Below, piece after piece: positions 36,025-46,338 of a stretch of 64,000 nucleotides of DNA (positions are counted from its first letter, which is position 1; every line of letters begins with the position of its first letter). The DNA is from CAWHOW01 sp963831005. Its GTDB lineage: Bacteria > Bacteroidota > Bacteroidia > Bacteroidales > CG2-30-32-10. The DNA is taken from assembly GCA_963831005.1 (NCBI GenBank), contig CAWHOW010000018.1:39643-103642 (forward strand). The letters run 5' to 3'. Below the pieces are notes generated by a model. It was given only the letters and a program-made list of their open reading frames with translations, ran no database searches and was not told where the DNA came from. A program made the position numbers and the translations under genes.

Positions 36025-37721
36025 ATGAAAAAATTAGTATTTTTATCATTAATTATGGGTTTAGCTTTTAGTAATATTAAAGCTCAATTAACAGTGATAC
36101 CGGCAACAGGTTATGTAGGTTGTGGAACAACAACCCCAAAATCTCAGATAGATATTGGAAGCGCTGGTGCAGCAATAGGCAGTTATGCCGGTGTGACCGC
36201 GGCTCCGAGCAATGGATTAATTGTAAGTGGCAATGTTGGTTTTGGAACAACAAGCCCGAATAATTTATTACAGGTAGCAAACCTGATAAATTTTAATAAT
36301 ACCTTATACAATACTTTGTGGGGTTATTATGCAGGTGCAAGCTCAACAGGTAATTATAATACTATTAATGGGTATAAAGCCGGTTATTCAAATACTTCAA
36401 GCAGCGGCAATACTTTTTCAGGCTTTGATGCAGGCTATTCTAATACCACAGGTTCCAGTAATACCTGTATTGGTATTGAAGCAGGATATTCTAATACGAC
36501 AAATTCTTATGGTACTTTTGTTGGGGCAGTCAGTGGGCTTAATACTACAGGATACTATAATACTTTTTTAGGTTATTCGGCAGGTTATGCCAATACAAGT
36601 GGCTATCAAAACACTTTTATTGGAATGCAGGCAGGTCATTCAAATACTACTGTAGGCAACAATACTTTTGTAGGATATAATGCAGGATATTCTAATACAA
36701 CAGGCACCTTCAATTGTAGTTTAGGTGTGTCGGCAGGTACAACAATTACTACCGGCGATAGTAACACATTTATAGGTACTGCTGCAGATGCAGGTGCGGC
36801 CGGTTTAAATAACTGTGCGGCTTATGGCTATAAAGCTGTAGCAGCATCATCAGATAAAATGTATTTTGGGAATGTTAATGTTAAAGCATGTTATGCCAAT
36901 AGTTGGGTTTCAACTAGCGATGGCCGTTTTAAAATAAATGTAAAAGAAGATGTAAAGGGTTTGGAATTTATCAATAAGCTTCGCCCTGTTACTTATAATA
37001 TGGACACAAAAGCACTTGATGCTTTCCTCAGGCAGAATATACCGCAACCTACTACTACTGACAGTGCAGGTAATGCAATTCCGGTTATTCCTGGCAATTA
37101 TACCACATCTACAGCTATAATACATTCTGGGTTTATTCCCAGGAGGTAGATTCGGTAGCTAAAGCATGCGGCTTCCAATCTTCGATAGTTAGCGAACCAA
37201 GCAATAGCAATGACCCTTATGCATTGTCTTATGGTGAATTTGTAGTACCACTGGTTAAAGCCGTTCAAGAGTTAAGCAAAACTAACGATAGCTTAAAAAG
37301 CGCTCTAAAAACAACAGACAGCTTACTTACTGTTGTACAAAAGCAGTTTAATATTACCACTACCAACCTGCAACAACAAATAAACAGTTGCTGCAATAAA
37401 GGGAGTCTTGATAAAACAGATGATCAAACCGGTATTAATGATAACAACACTGGTATAACAGTTCCTGTATTATACCAAAACAATCCCAATCCTTTTTCAC
37501 AACAAACTCAAATAAAATGTTTCATTCCAAGCAACGCAATGGTTTCCAACATATACATCTATGATATGCAAGGGACACAAATAAAGGAGGTACAAATAAA
37601 TGGCACTGGAAATGAAGCCATAACAATACAGGGTTCAGAGTTAAAAGCCGGAATGTATATGTACTCCCTGATTATTGACGGGAAGGTTATTGATACTAAG
37701 AAAATGGTTCTAACGGATTAA
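36025..37721 (+). pseudogene. Fibre-like protein with S74 chaperone domain and T9SS tail, frameshifted
   Basis: A signal peptide (residues 1-20, SNIKAQ) precedes repeats of the YNTFIGYNAGYSNTTG type (about 90-250), as in YadA-head and tail-fibre proteins. An S74 peptidase/chaperone domain follows (SDGRFKINVKEDVKGLEFIN, about 292), then a stop at 37149. Removing one base loss near 37137 restores AQEVDSVAKACGF and continues through a coiled coil (SLKSALKTTDSLLTVVQKQF) to a T9SS domain (NNPNPFSQQTQIKCFI to KKMVLTD). One missing G (GCCCAG read as CCCAG) explains the break. A homologous architecture is encoded at 56145-59568. Confidence 0.8.
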
Positions 37722-37724
37722 ATT

Positions 37725-39359
37725 ATGAAAAAAATATTTTTAATTTTAATAATGCTTTTTGTAACAATTGGCGTAAACGCTCAAACACCCAATTGGCTAT
37801 GGGCAAAAAGTGCTTGTGGAAGTGGAAATGGTGTAGCTTCCGTAACTTCTATCACAGTAGATGCTTCTGGAAATTCATATATAACAGGATATTTTCAAAG
37901 TGACACCATTACTTTTGGCTCTTTTACTTTGGCGAATGATACAAATAATAGTTATACTCCTAATATATTTCTTGCAAAATATGATGCCAATGGAAATGTG
38001 TTATGGGCGAGAAGTGCAGTGGGTAAGAGTTCTGTTATACATACTGGGGATGAAGCTCTTTCAGTTGCCGTTGATATATTAGGAAATGCTTATATCACAG
38101 GATATTTTACTAGTACCTCTATCACTTTTGGTTCCACAACTTTGTCTAATTCGGGGTCAACTGATATTTTTCTTACAAAATATGATATTAATGGAAACGT
38201 GTTATGGGCAAAAACTACAGGTGGAACATCATATTATAATGATGTAGCAAGTTCTGTCGTGGTTGACGCATCCGGGAATGCTTATATAACTGGAAATTAT
38301 TACGACACCATTATATTTGCCTCAGACACATTGAAGAATACTAGCATAAACCCTTCTATTTTTCTTACGAAATACGATGCTAATGGAAATGTAATATGGG
38401 CTGAAGGTACAGGTGGAACGAGCGGTGATGATGCGACTTCAGTTACTGTAGATGTTTCGGGGAATATTTATTTGACTGGATATTTTGGTGCTGGTGATAA
38501 TGGAAACATCACTTTTGGTACTGATACATTAATAAATGCGGGAGAATACGATATATTTCTTGCGAAATATAATACTAATGGAAATGTGCTTTGGGCAAGC
38601 AGTGCAGGTGGAACAGGTGAGGATATGGCATATTCCCTTGCAACTGATACATTAGGGAATGTTTATGTAACAGGATATTTTGATAGTCCATCTATTATCT
38701 TTGGCTCCACTACTTTAACAAATTCAGCTATATGGAATATTTTTCTTACAAAATACAATGCCAGTGGAACAGTAGTTTGGGCGAGAAATGTTGGAGGGAT
38801 AGGTAATAATTATGCTTATTCCGTTGCCGTTGATGCTTTAGGAAATACTTATGTGGCTGGAAATTATAATTCCAGCGATACCGTTCTTGAAAAATATGAT
38901 ACTGCCGGAAATAAACGCTGGGCGGAAAGTGAAGGAGGTGCTGGTGTTACTTGCGTTGCAGTAGATAATTCAGAGAATACTTATGTGGCAGGATTGTTTA
39001 AGGGAAAAGTTTTTCTGGGGTCCGATACTTTGACAAATACTAATTTAAATTATGCTTATATTTATCTTGCGAAATTTAATTGCGACTCAATAATAACGGA
39101 AATTAAGGAATTGGCTAATTCATTTAACATCTCTGTTTATCCTAATCCCAACACTGGAGAATTTCAAATCAAAAGCCCCAATTATCGAGTATCAAGTATT
39201 GAAATTTATAATGTACTTGGTAAAAAAGTGTATTCAACCTATAACTTCAAACAAACTACAACAAATGAAATAGACATTTCAGACTGGCCAAGCGGCATAT
39301 ATGTTGTTGAGGCGAGAATTGGAAATAGTATAGTGGTTAAAAAGTTTGTTAAAGAATAA
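37725..39359 (+). CDS. SBBP beta-propeller protein with T9SS sorting domain
   Basis: The 544-residue protein has a signal peptide (ending GVNAQT). SBBP-type blades of 50-55 residues follow (NIFLAKYDANGNVLWARSAV, VDASGNAYITGNYYDT, ITFGSTTLSNSG), about eight in all. It ends in a T9SS domain (ISVYPNPNTGEFQIKS to VVKKFVKE). It starts 3 bp after the fibre-like gene and is probably cotranscribed with it. A surface-binding role is likely. Confidence 0.88.
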   Translation: MKKIFLILIMLFVTIGVNAQTPNWLWAKSACGSGNGVASVTSITVDASGNSYITGYFQSDTITFGSFTLANDTNNSYTPNIFLAKYDANGNVLWARSAVGKSSVIHTGDEALSVAVDILGNAYITGYFTSTSITFGSTTLSNSGSTDIFLTKYDINGNVLWAKTTGGTSYYNDVASSVVVDASGNAYITGNYYDTIIFASDTLKNTSINPSIFLTKYDANGNVIWAEGTGGTSGDDATSVTVDVSGNIYLTGYFGAGDNGNITFGTDTLINAGEYDIFLAKYNTNGNVLWASSAGGTGEDMAYSLATDTLGNVYVTGYFDSPSIIFGSTTLTNSAIWNIFLTKYNASGTVVWARNVGGIGNNYAYSVAVDALGNTYVAGNYNSSDTVLEKYDTAGNKRWAESEGGAGVTCVAVDNSENTYVAGLFKGKVFLGSDTLTNTNLNYAYIYLAKFNCDSIITEIKELANSFNISVYPNPNTGEFQIKSPNYRVSSIEIYNVLGKKVYSTYNFKQTTTNEIDISDWPSGIYVVEARIGNSIVVKKFVKE

Positions 39360-39428
39360 TTCCTTAATCAGTCTACAGTCCTTAATTCTACAATTAAAAC
39401 TATTTAACAATTCTAGAATAAAAAAAAT

Positions 39429-40646
39429 ATGAAAAAAATATTTTTATTTATTGCATTTATAAGCTTAATAAGCTTTGTAAATGCTCAAACCGCATATATT
39501 ACAAATAGCGTTGATAACACTGTATCGGTTATTGATGTAACATCAAATACTGTTATTGCCACAATCCCGGTTGGTACTGATCCTAATGGTGCATCCGTAA
39601 GCCCTGACGGAAGTACGGTATATATTACGAATAATTTGAATACAATAAGTGTAATAAACACAGCTACCAATACTGTTTCGAAAACAATTACAGGTTTTTC
39701 TATGCCATTTGGTGTGTGTGTGAGTCCTGATGGAAATACCGTATATATTACGAATGAAGCCTTTAGCGCTAATTCGGTAAGTGTAATCAACGCCACTGCA
39801 GATACTGTAATGGCTACAATTCCGGTTGGTAATACTCCCGAAGGTGTTTCTGTAAGCCCTGATGGAAGTAAGGTATATGTTACGAATACTTATGATGGTA
39901 CAGTAAGTGTAATAAATACTGCTACTAATACTGTTGAGGATACAATTACAGGTTTTTCCAATCCTATTGGAATATCAGTAGACCCCGATGGCAGTAAAGT
40001 ATATGTAGCAAATTCTGCTCTTAATACAGTTATTGTAATAAACAGCACTACTAATACTGTTGTGGATACAATCCAAGTTGGTTTTACCCCCTGGGGGGTG
40101 TCTGTAAGCCCAGACGGAAGCAAAGTATATGTTACAAATTCTGGTACAAATACAGTAAGTGTATTAAGCACCGCTGCTGATACTGTTTTAGATACAATCA
40201 CAGTTGGTAATGCTCCTTTTGGTGTATCAGTTAGTCCCGATGGAAGCAAGGTGTATATTGTAAATGCTGGTGATAACTCAGTAAGTGTAATAAACAGCGC
40301 AACCAATACTGTTTCTGCTACAATTCCGGTTGGTGCGGACCCGTGGTCATTAGGGAACTTTATTTCCTCATTTACAGTAGGTCTTGCTTCGCCAAGCATA
40401 GTATCAGCAATTATTGATGTTTATCCCAACCCCGCTTCAGAAACAAGCATTATAAAATGGAATAAAGCTTTTCAATTTTCAACTCTTGTAATTTATAATG
40501 AAATTGGAGAACCTGTTATGAAAACAAACATAAGCAATCTCCAATCATATGCAATAGATGGTAATATATATACGAAAGGGATTTATTTCATTAAATTATC
40601 GGATAATAATGCTATCAATTACACAAAGAAATTAATTATCTTATAA
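39429..40646 (+). CDS. YVTN beta-propeller protein with T9SS sorting domain (copy 2)
   Basis: The 405-residue protein is a paralogue of the product of 19062-20285: the same AQTAYITNSVDNTVSVIDV opening after the signal peptide, the same 42-residue blades (VSVSPDGSKVYVTN) and a T9SS tail (DVYPNPASETSIIKWN to TKKLIIL). The sequence has drifted clearly, so the duplication is not recent. The C25 protease gene follows after 12 bp. Confidence 0.9.
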   Translation: MKKIFLFIAFISLISFVNAQTAYITNSVDNTVSVIDVTSNTVIATIPVGTDPNGASVSPDGSTVYITNNLNTISVINTATNTVSKTITGFSMPFGVCVSPDGNTVYITNEAFSANSVSVINATADTVMATIPVGNTPEGVSVSPDGSKVYVTNTYDGTVSVINTATNTVEDTITGFSNPIGISVDPDGSKVYVANSALNTVIVINSTTNTVVDTIQVGFTPWGVSVSPDGSKVYVTNSGTNTVSVLSTAADTVLDTITVGNAPFGVSVSPDGSKVYIVNAGDNSVSVINSATNTVSATIPVGADPWSLGNFISSFTVGLASPSIVSAIIDVYPNPASETSIIKWNKAFQFSTLVIYNEIGEPVMKTNISNLQSYAIDGNIYTKGIYFIKLSDNNAINYTKKLIIL

Positions 40647-40658
40647 AAAAGAAAAAAT

Positions 40659-43268
40659 ATGAAGACGAAATTTTTAATAATATTTGTTCTGTTGTTTGCA
40701 TTTTACTATTATGCGGACTCTCAAATAAATTATACTGTAAATATTAATGCTTCGGGTTTAAGTATTAATACAGCAACAGCGACCGATGGCAATACATACA
40801 GCAATGTAAATATTTCAAAACTTTTCAGTTTAAGTGATACCGGCAAACCCGCGTTGCCTTTGGAATATATTAAGTTTTACATACCCGCAGGTAAAGATGT
40901 GGATAGTATCAGCTTTACCACATCTTCGGCAACAACTTATAATTTAACAGCTAAGGTTTTCCCTGTGCAAAAACCTATTATTACTTCTATGTCATACACA
41001 AGCCCTGGTTTTACAAAACCCGATTCGGTTATTTATAACTCAATTGCTGCATTTCCTTCGCAAATGGTTAAATTGGTTCATAATGGATATTTTGATGTTA
41101 ATAATAGGATAATAACCATAGCAGTTACTCCTTTCCAGTATTATCCTTTAATGAATAAGCTTGATTTTTATTCATCAATCAGTATCACTGTAACTTTAAA
41201 ACAAAGCTCAATCAATCCTGTTAATACAGTGAAAAACCGCTCTCAATATATAAAGGCAATGTATGCTGATATTTTAAAAAGCATGGTTGTTAACCCCCAG
41301 GATATTCCGGCTTCTGGAGCTATGACTTCTTCAGTAATGCATGCTTCTTCAAATTATACATTGGTTCCTTATGATTATATAATTATTACCGATACTTCAT
41401 TCGTAAGCAGCTTTGCAAGTTTTATGGACTGGAAAAAAAGAAAAGGAATAAATATAGGTATCATATCGAAGCAGTATATCTATAACCATTATTACAGTTC
41501 CGGCGGCGATATACTATTTTCACAATATCATATTCAAGACACCTCCGGTTGTGTAAGGCAATTCTTATACGATGCATATCAAAATGGATTAGCATGGGCA
41601 TTATTAGCCGGCGACCAATCGAATATGGCTGTCCGTAAAGGATCTCCGACTTTTAATGATAGGAATTACGCTGATGACCCGGAAACTGATATGTACTTTG
41701 AAGATTTTACCTCTAATTGGAACGCAACCAATAATGGTCTTTATGGGCAACAAGGTACTCCTCCATATGGTGATTATACAACTTGGCAATATCCTCAAAT
41801 ATTTGTCGGCAGGTTATTATGTTCAACCACTTCACAAATTACAAATTGGACAAATCATGTATTGGCTTATGAACAAAACCCCGGGAATGGCAGTTATAGC
41901 TATTTAACAAATGTGTTCTCAGTAAAGGCAGATAATATAAATGCTGAAACAGTTTCTTCTTATTTAACAAATTTTACTGATAGTATCTGGGGTGAATATG
42001 CAAATGGTAGTTCTACATATGATACAACTGGAAAAATAACTTCTTCACTTGATAGTGGACAATATGGAAAAACCAAAGCTTCGGAAGTAATTGCACATAT
42101 GAATAACTACCCATGTGGATTTTATGGCTGGTTCTGCCACGGTGGTACTGGTGACGGTTCTGGTTGTCCATCTTCAGACTCAGCAAGTAATATTTCAACA
42201 ATGACTTCTGGTGAATATGTTGGAAATAACCCAAGCATAGCATGGACATTAACTTCACAACAACCCAGAACATATTGTCATTTAGGAAATTCTTCGAACA
42301 ACTACGATAATTATTACATCGTTTATGAGCCGAATAAAGGTCTTGATGCTTTAACAAATGATAATTATCCTTCTATATTATGGTCTTTGAGTTGCAATGT
42401 TACGCCTTATAGTATGACTAGCGGCAAAGGACTAGGCGGCGTAATGAATTGCGGCGAAGCTTTTACCACATTGCAACATACTGGCGGCGCTGCGTTCCTA
42501 GGCAATACAAGAGATGGAAGTGAGCCTTCTACAATGACAATATTCCAGAAATATTTATATGAAATGGCAGGAGGTGAGAATTCTACTAATGGTTACTCAT
42601 TTTATCATTTAGGCGTTGCAGAAGAAACGGCAAAATATTGGACCGGATCTTTTTTTTACAATTATTCACATAACTTAATAGGTTGCCCCGAAACAGAAAT
42701 GTGGACAGCCTCTCCGCAAACATTAAGTGTAACAACTACGCCAACGGATTTAACACCTTTTGTTAATTATTCTATAACAGTTACAGTAAATACAATAGTA
42801 ACTAGTGGGAATAGTGTAACGATTTGTTTATATAAGAATAATGATATATTTACAACATATACAGCTACTTCAGATGGTGTGCACCAAATTTCAAACACAT
42901 TCCCTAATGTTGATCCGGCAAGTGCAGGCACTTTAAATGTTACTGTTACTTCACACAACTATATACCTTATCAGGGCACTATTCCTGTGGATTGTATATA
43001 TAGTAATACATTGTTGGATATTACTTCCAGTCAAACATGGAACAGCACCACCGTTGTAAACCAAAATATTACTGTTGAATCGGGGGCTACACTTACTATT
43101 AATGCTCCAACATATTTGAATCAGAGTACTATTTTTGATATTAAAAGCGGAGGAACCTTAATTGTAAATACCACAGGTTCTATATTAGGTAACTGTACAT
43201 CAGATAATATATGGTGGGGTACTTTCGATGCAGAACTTGGTTCAAGTGTAACAATTGATTCTTGGTAA
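40659..43268 (+). CDS. C25-family (gingipain-type) cysteine protease
   Basis: The 869-residue protein has a signal peptide and a beta-rich prodomain (about 25-200, KPALPLEYIKFYIPAGKDVD). The caspase-like C25 domain (about 245-690) carries the catalytic His in GWFCHGGTGDG (His494) and Cys in WSLSCNVTPY (Cys579). An Ig-like region follows (VTTTPTDLTPFVNYSITVTV), then a short beta-helix-like segment with ESGATLTINAPTYLN. The end (SSVTIDSW) has no T9SS sorting domain, although all its surface neighbours have one, so the gene may have lost its 3' end. It is expected to cleave extracellular proteins; P1 specificity is not deduced. It closes a T9SS cargo cluster. Confidence 0.85.
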   Translation: MKTKFLIIFVLLFAFYYYADSQINYTVNINASGLSINTATATDGNTYSNVNISKLFSLSDTGKPALPLEYIKFYIPAGKDVDSISFTTSSATTYNLTAKVFPVQKPIITSMSYTSPGFTKPDSVIYNSIAAFPSQMVKLVHNGYFDVNNRIITIAVTPFQYYPLMNKLDFYSSISITVTLKQSSINPVNTVKNRSQYIKAMYADILKSMVVNPQDIPASGAMTSSVMHASSNYTLVPYDYIIITDTSFVSSFASFMDWKKRKGINIGIISKQYIYNHYYSSGGDILFSQYHIQDTSGCVRQFLYDAYQNGLAWALLAGDQSNMAVRKGSPTFNDRNYADDPETDMYFEDFTSNWNATNNGLYGQQGTPPYGDYTTWQYPQIFVGRLLCSTTSQITNWTNHVLAYEQNPGNGSYSYLTNVFSVKADNINAETVSSYLTNFTDSIWGEYANGSSTYDTTGKITSSLDSGQYGKTKASEVIAHMNNYPCGFYGWFCHGGTGDGSGCPSSDSASNISTMTSGEYVGNNPSIAWTLTSQQPRTYCHLGNSSNNYDNYYIVYEPNKGLDALTNDNYPSILWSLSCNVTPYSMTSGKGLGGVMNCGEAFTTLQHTGGAAFLGNTRDGSEPSTMTIFQKYLYEMAGGENSTNGYSFYHLGVAEETAKYWTGSFFYNYSHNLIGCPETEMWTASPQTLSVTTTPTDLTPFVNYSITVTVNTIVTSGNSVTICLYKNNDIFTTYTATSDGVHQISNTFPNVDPASAGTLNVTVTSHNYIPYQGTIPVDCIYSNTLLDITSSQTWNSTTVVNQNITVESGATLTINAPTYLNQSTIFDIKSGGTLIVNTTGSILGNCTSDNIWWGTFDAELGSSVTIDSW

Positions 43269-43294
43269 ATTTTTTAAAGGCATGAAATAACAGC

Positions 43295-43319
43295 AAAGGC
43301 TTCGCATTGCGAAGCCTTT
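43295..43319 (+). terminator. Bidirectional hairpin between converging genes
   Basis: AAAGGCTTCGC (43295-43305) and GCGAAGCCTTT (43309-43319) form a perfect 11-bp stem with a 3-nt loop, flanked by A and T runs on either side. It lies between the C25 protease gene and the convergent dnaE-like gene, so it can end transcription from both directions. Confidence 0.85.
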
Positions 43320-43398
43320 TGCTTTGTAAATTATCAAAAGATAGTGAAGGTTTCCTCTGGTTGGCTGGTTCGGCATATCCAACTAGTTTTTGCTCAAA

Positions 43399-46338
43399 TC
43401 AAACTCTTGGGTCAGAATATATAGGCAGTTTAGCCATTTTCTCTACCTCAATACTTGGGAAACCAAAATCCTCTACCACTTTTCCTAAAATAGCATATAT
43501 CCCACTACCTTGAAAGGGAAAGGCTTTCAGGCATGGAGGGAAATGCGTAGTGTCATAGAAATTTCCTTCTTCATCCAGAAAAGTGCCGAATGCCATGGTT
43601 TCCCCTTTTATTGTCCGTACCCATTTGTGCGTAACATAGTTTCCGACCATACGAATCTTTTTATTAAGAAACTTCATCATATCTTTTGACATACAATCGC
43701 CTCTGGATTTTGTTTTCAGCATATCGAAAGGGGCAATAGTAACAGGGAATTCGAGTAATTCTATCTCATCATAAGCATCTTCTATATTATTATGTACAAG
43801 CTTTGGAATTTCCCAATCAGGAAGCTTTACAGCGAACATAGCAGGAGTTGAATCGGGATTTTTATTGCGGTCTTTGTTGAAAAGCATATAAGCATCCCAT
43901 AACAATCGCCGCTTATCAAGGCCGGTAAAACGAAGAGCATCTATGCGAATAAGAATGCGCAATGTTTCAATGCCCACGTTGGTGCGCAAAATAAAATCCT
44001 CAAGGTTATTAAAAAGGCCGTTACGCTCCCTTTCTGTTTCTATTATCTGTGCTATGTTATGGTCAAGTGACTTGATATGAATAAAGCCAAGATATACATT
44101 GGTTCCATGAATAGTAGTCATGAGATTACTTCTATTTACGCAAGGCGGAAGTATAGTCCCTCCGGCTTTCTTTGCTTCGTTTACATAAACCCGGGTGGAG
44201 TAATATCCCCCAAAATTGTTTATAACAGCAACCATAAATTCCAAAGGAAAGTATGTTTTCAAATAAAGACTCTGAAAACTCTCTACAGCATAACTGGCTG
44301 AATGCGCCTTGCTGAAACTATACCCGGCAAATGATTCAATCTGACGCCATACTTCTTTACTTAATGCATCAGCATATCCCATCTTTTTACAATGAGAGAA
44401 GTACTTTTCCTCTATTTCCTTTAAGTGCTTTTTATTCCTGCTTTTTCCGCTCATCATCCTTCTGAGCACATCAGCATCGGCAAGATCAAGACCCCCAAAA
44501 TGATGACCCACTTTTAATACATCTTCCTGATAAACCATTACGCCAAAGGTTTCCTTAAGCTGTTCTTCCATTACAGGATGCAGGTATTTGAAACTATTCG
44601 GATGATGAAAACGATTAATATATTCCTTCATCATACCACTACGAGCCACTCCTGGACGGATTATAGAACTTGCAGCTACCAATGTTAAATAATCATCACA
44701 ATGCAATTTTTTCAGCAACCCACGCATGGCGGGGCTTTCAATATAAAAGCAACCAATGGTATCTCCTGACTTAAGCTGTGCGCGAACTTTAGCATCGGTT
44801 TTGAATTTTTGAACTTCATGCACATCCACTTTTATTCCCCTGTTCTTATATATCAATTCGGTAGCATCCTTGATATGCCCGATACCTCTCTGGCTTAATA
44901 TATCCATCTTTTCAAAGCCAATATCTTCGGCAAGGTACATATCGAACTGTGTAGTGGGAAAACCTTTGGGAGGCAAATCCAATGTGGTATAACAAGTAAT
45001 GGGTTCTTCTGAAATCAATATTCCTCCTGCATGTATGCTGCGTACGTTAGGATAATCTTCAATAGAGTTGTAATGATTAAGTATATCCCGGCAAATCTCA
45101 TTCTTATTAAGAGGTGAATCAGGAAACTTGATCATACGATCTATGTCTTCTTTTGGCAAGCCATACACTTTGCCCAGTTCACGAATGATGGAACGATCCT
45201 TGAAAGTGGACATGGCGCCTAGCAAGGCTGTATGCTTCCTGCCATATCTTTTAAAGATATATTCAGTGACATCATCACGTTCCTTCCAGCTGTAATCAAT
45301 ATCGAAATCAGGAGGAGACTTTCGTTTGGGATTCAGGAAACGCTCGAAATACAAATCAAGTTCAATAGGGCAAACGTCAGTGATGCGTAAACAATAGGCT
45401 ACAACACTATTCGCACCACTGCCGCGCCCTACATGATAATAACCTCTTTGCATGGAATAGCGGATAATATCCGCTGCAATTAAAAAATATGCAGAGAAAC
45501 CAAGTTTTTCAATGATTTCAAGTTCCTTGTTAACACGCTCCAGTGCAATCTTATTCCTTGAGCCATACCTGTATTTCATGCCATCATACGCCAGCTTTTC
45601 AAGAAGCAGCTTATCATCATAAGCATTACCGGTATAAGTTTTTCTATTCTTTATGCTTTTGAAATCAAAAGTGAAATTGCAATCAGCAATGATCCTGTTA
45701 ATGTTTTCTATGAGTTCTGGAAGATTCTCATACTGCTGAAGCAATTGTTTCTTTGGAATCATGAATTCATCAGTTCCGGCAATCTGAGAGGGAGTAAGCT
45801 GTGATAAAAGAATATTATGGTCAACAGCACGCAGTTTTTTGTGGGTTTCATATCCTTTAAAATCAAGATATGTAACCGTATGCAGTATGACATATTTACT
45901 TTTATCCTTCGTTTTATCCGTGATGAGCTTAACAAGTTGCGAAGGGCGGATTCCTGTATATTCGTTTTCTTTCAATTCCGATGCATGAAACATTCCATAA
46001 GGGTAAATAACATAGCAATGATCAAATTCAGGTCGCAGAGGCAATGCATTACCATAAAGATTATGATCTGTCATTAGCTCATTGATCTCCCTGTAGCCAT
46101 CATTATTTCTGGCAATGGCTAAATAAAGCAACTCATCTTTTTTACGAAACTCCATTCCAACTATAGGCTTTATATTACTCTCCAGACAAAGCTTAACGAA
46201 CTCAAGTACACCTGATGTATTATTAATGTCAGTAATGGCAATGGCTTCGTAATTATTATCCACAGCAGCTTTAACAAGCTCCTCGTTGGAAATTACGCCA
46301 TATCTCAAACTGTAATATGAATGTGCATTAAGTATCAT
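43399..46338 (-). CDS. dnaE: DNA polymerase III alpha-like polymerase (DnaE2-type)
   Basis: The 979-residue protein is a C-family DNA polymerase of the shorter type linked to mutagenesis. The N-terminal PHP domain reads NAHSYYS where an HxH pair is usual and ITDINN where TDH is usual, so its metal site is probably dead and it lacks proofreading. Palm motifs are intact: GRGSGANSVVAY and PPDFDIDYSW (about residues 340-347) and DILSQRGIGHI (about 480). The C-terminal helix-hairpin and OB-like regions are present. It overlaps the Y-family polymerase gene by 11 bp, so the two polymerases are made together from the divergent promoter upstream. It would extend from lesions bypassed by its partner. 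Confidence 0.9.
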   Translation of the reverse strand: MILNAHSYYSLRYGVISNEELVKAAVDNNYEAIAITDINNTSGVLEFVKLCLESNIKPIVGMEFRKKDELLYLAIARNNDGYREINELMTDHNLYGNALPLRPEFDHCYVIYPYGMFHASELKENEYTGIRPSQLVKLITDKTKDKSKYVILHTVTYLDFKGYETHKKLRAVDHNILLSQLTPSQIAGTDEFMIPKKQLLQQYENLPELIENINRIIADCNFTFDFKSIKNRKTYTGNAYDDKLLLEKLAYDGMKYRYGSRNKIALERVNKELEIIEKLGFSAYFLIAADIIRYSMQRGYYHVGRGSGANSVVAYCLRITDVCPIELDLYFERFLNPKRKSPPDFDIDYSWKERDDVTEYIFKRYGRKHTALLGAMSTFKDRSIIRELGKVYGLPKEDIDRMIKFPDSPLNKNEICRDILNHYNSIEDYPNVRSIHAGGILISEEPITCYTTLDLPPKGFPTTQFDMYLAEDIGFEKMDILSQRGIGHIKDATELIYKNRGIKVDVHEVQKFKTDAKVRAQLKSGDTIGCFYIESPAMRGLLKKLHCDDYLTLVAASSIIRPGVARSGMMKEYINRFHHPNSFKYLHPVMEEQLKETFGVMVYQEDVLKVGHHFGGLDLADADVLRRMMSGKSRNKKHLKEIEEKYFSHCKKMGYADALSKEVWRQIESFAGYSFSKAHSASYAVESFQSLYLKTYFPLEFMVAVINNFGGYYSTRVYVNEAKKAGGTILPPCVNRSNLMTTIHGTNVYLGFIHIKSLDHNIAQIIETERERNGLFNNLEDFILRTNVGIETLRILIRIDALRFTGLDKRRLLWDAYMLFNKDRNKNPDSTPAMFAVKLPDWEIPKLVHNNIEDAYDEIELLEFPVTIAPFDMLKTKSRGDCMSKDMMKFLNKKIRMVGNYVTHKWVRTIKGETMAFGTFLDEEGNFYDTTHFPPCLKAFPFQGSGIYAILGKVVEDFGFPSIEVEKMAKLPIYSDPRV

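Noticed and set aside
39890..40399. A 169-residue minus-strand frame opposite the YVTN propeller gene.
   Set aside because: It follows the repeat period of the plus-strand gene and has no start signals; it is a shadow of repetitive coding DNA.
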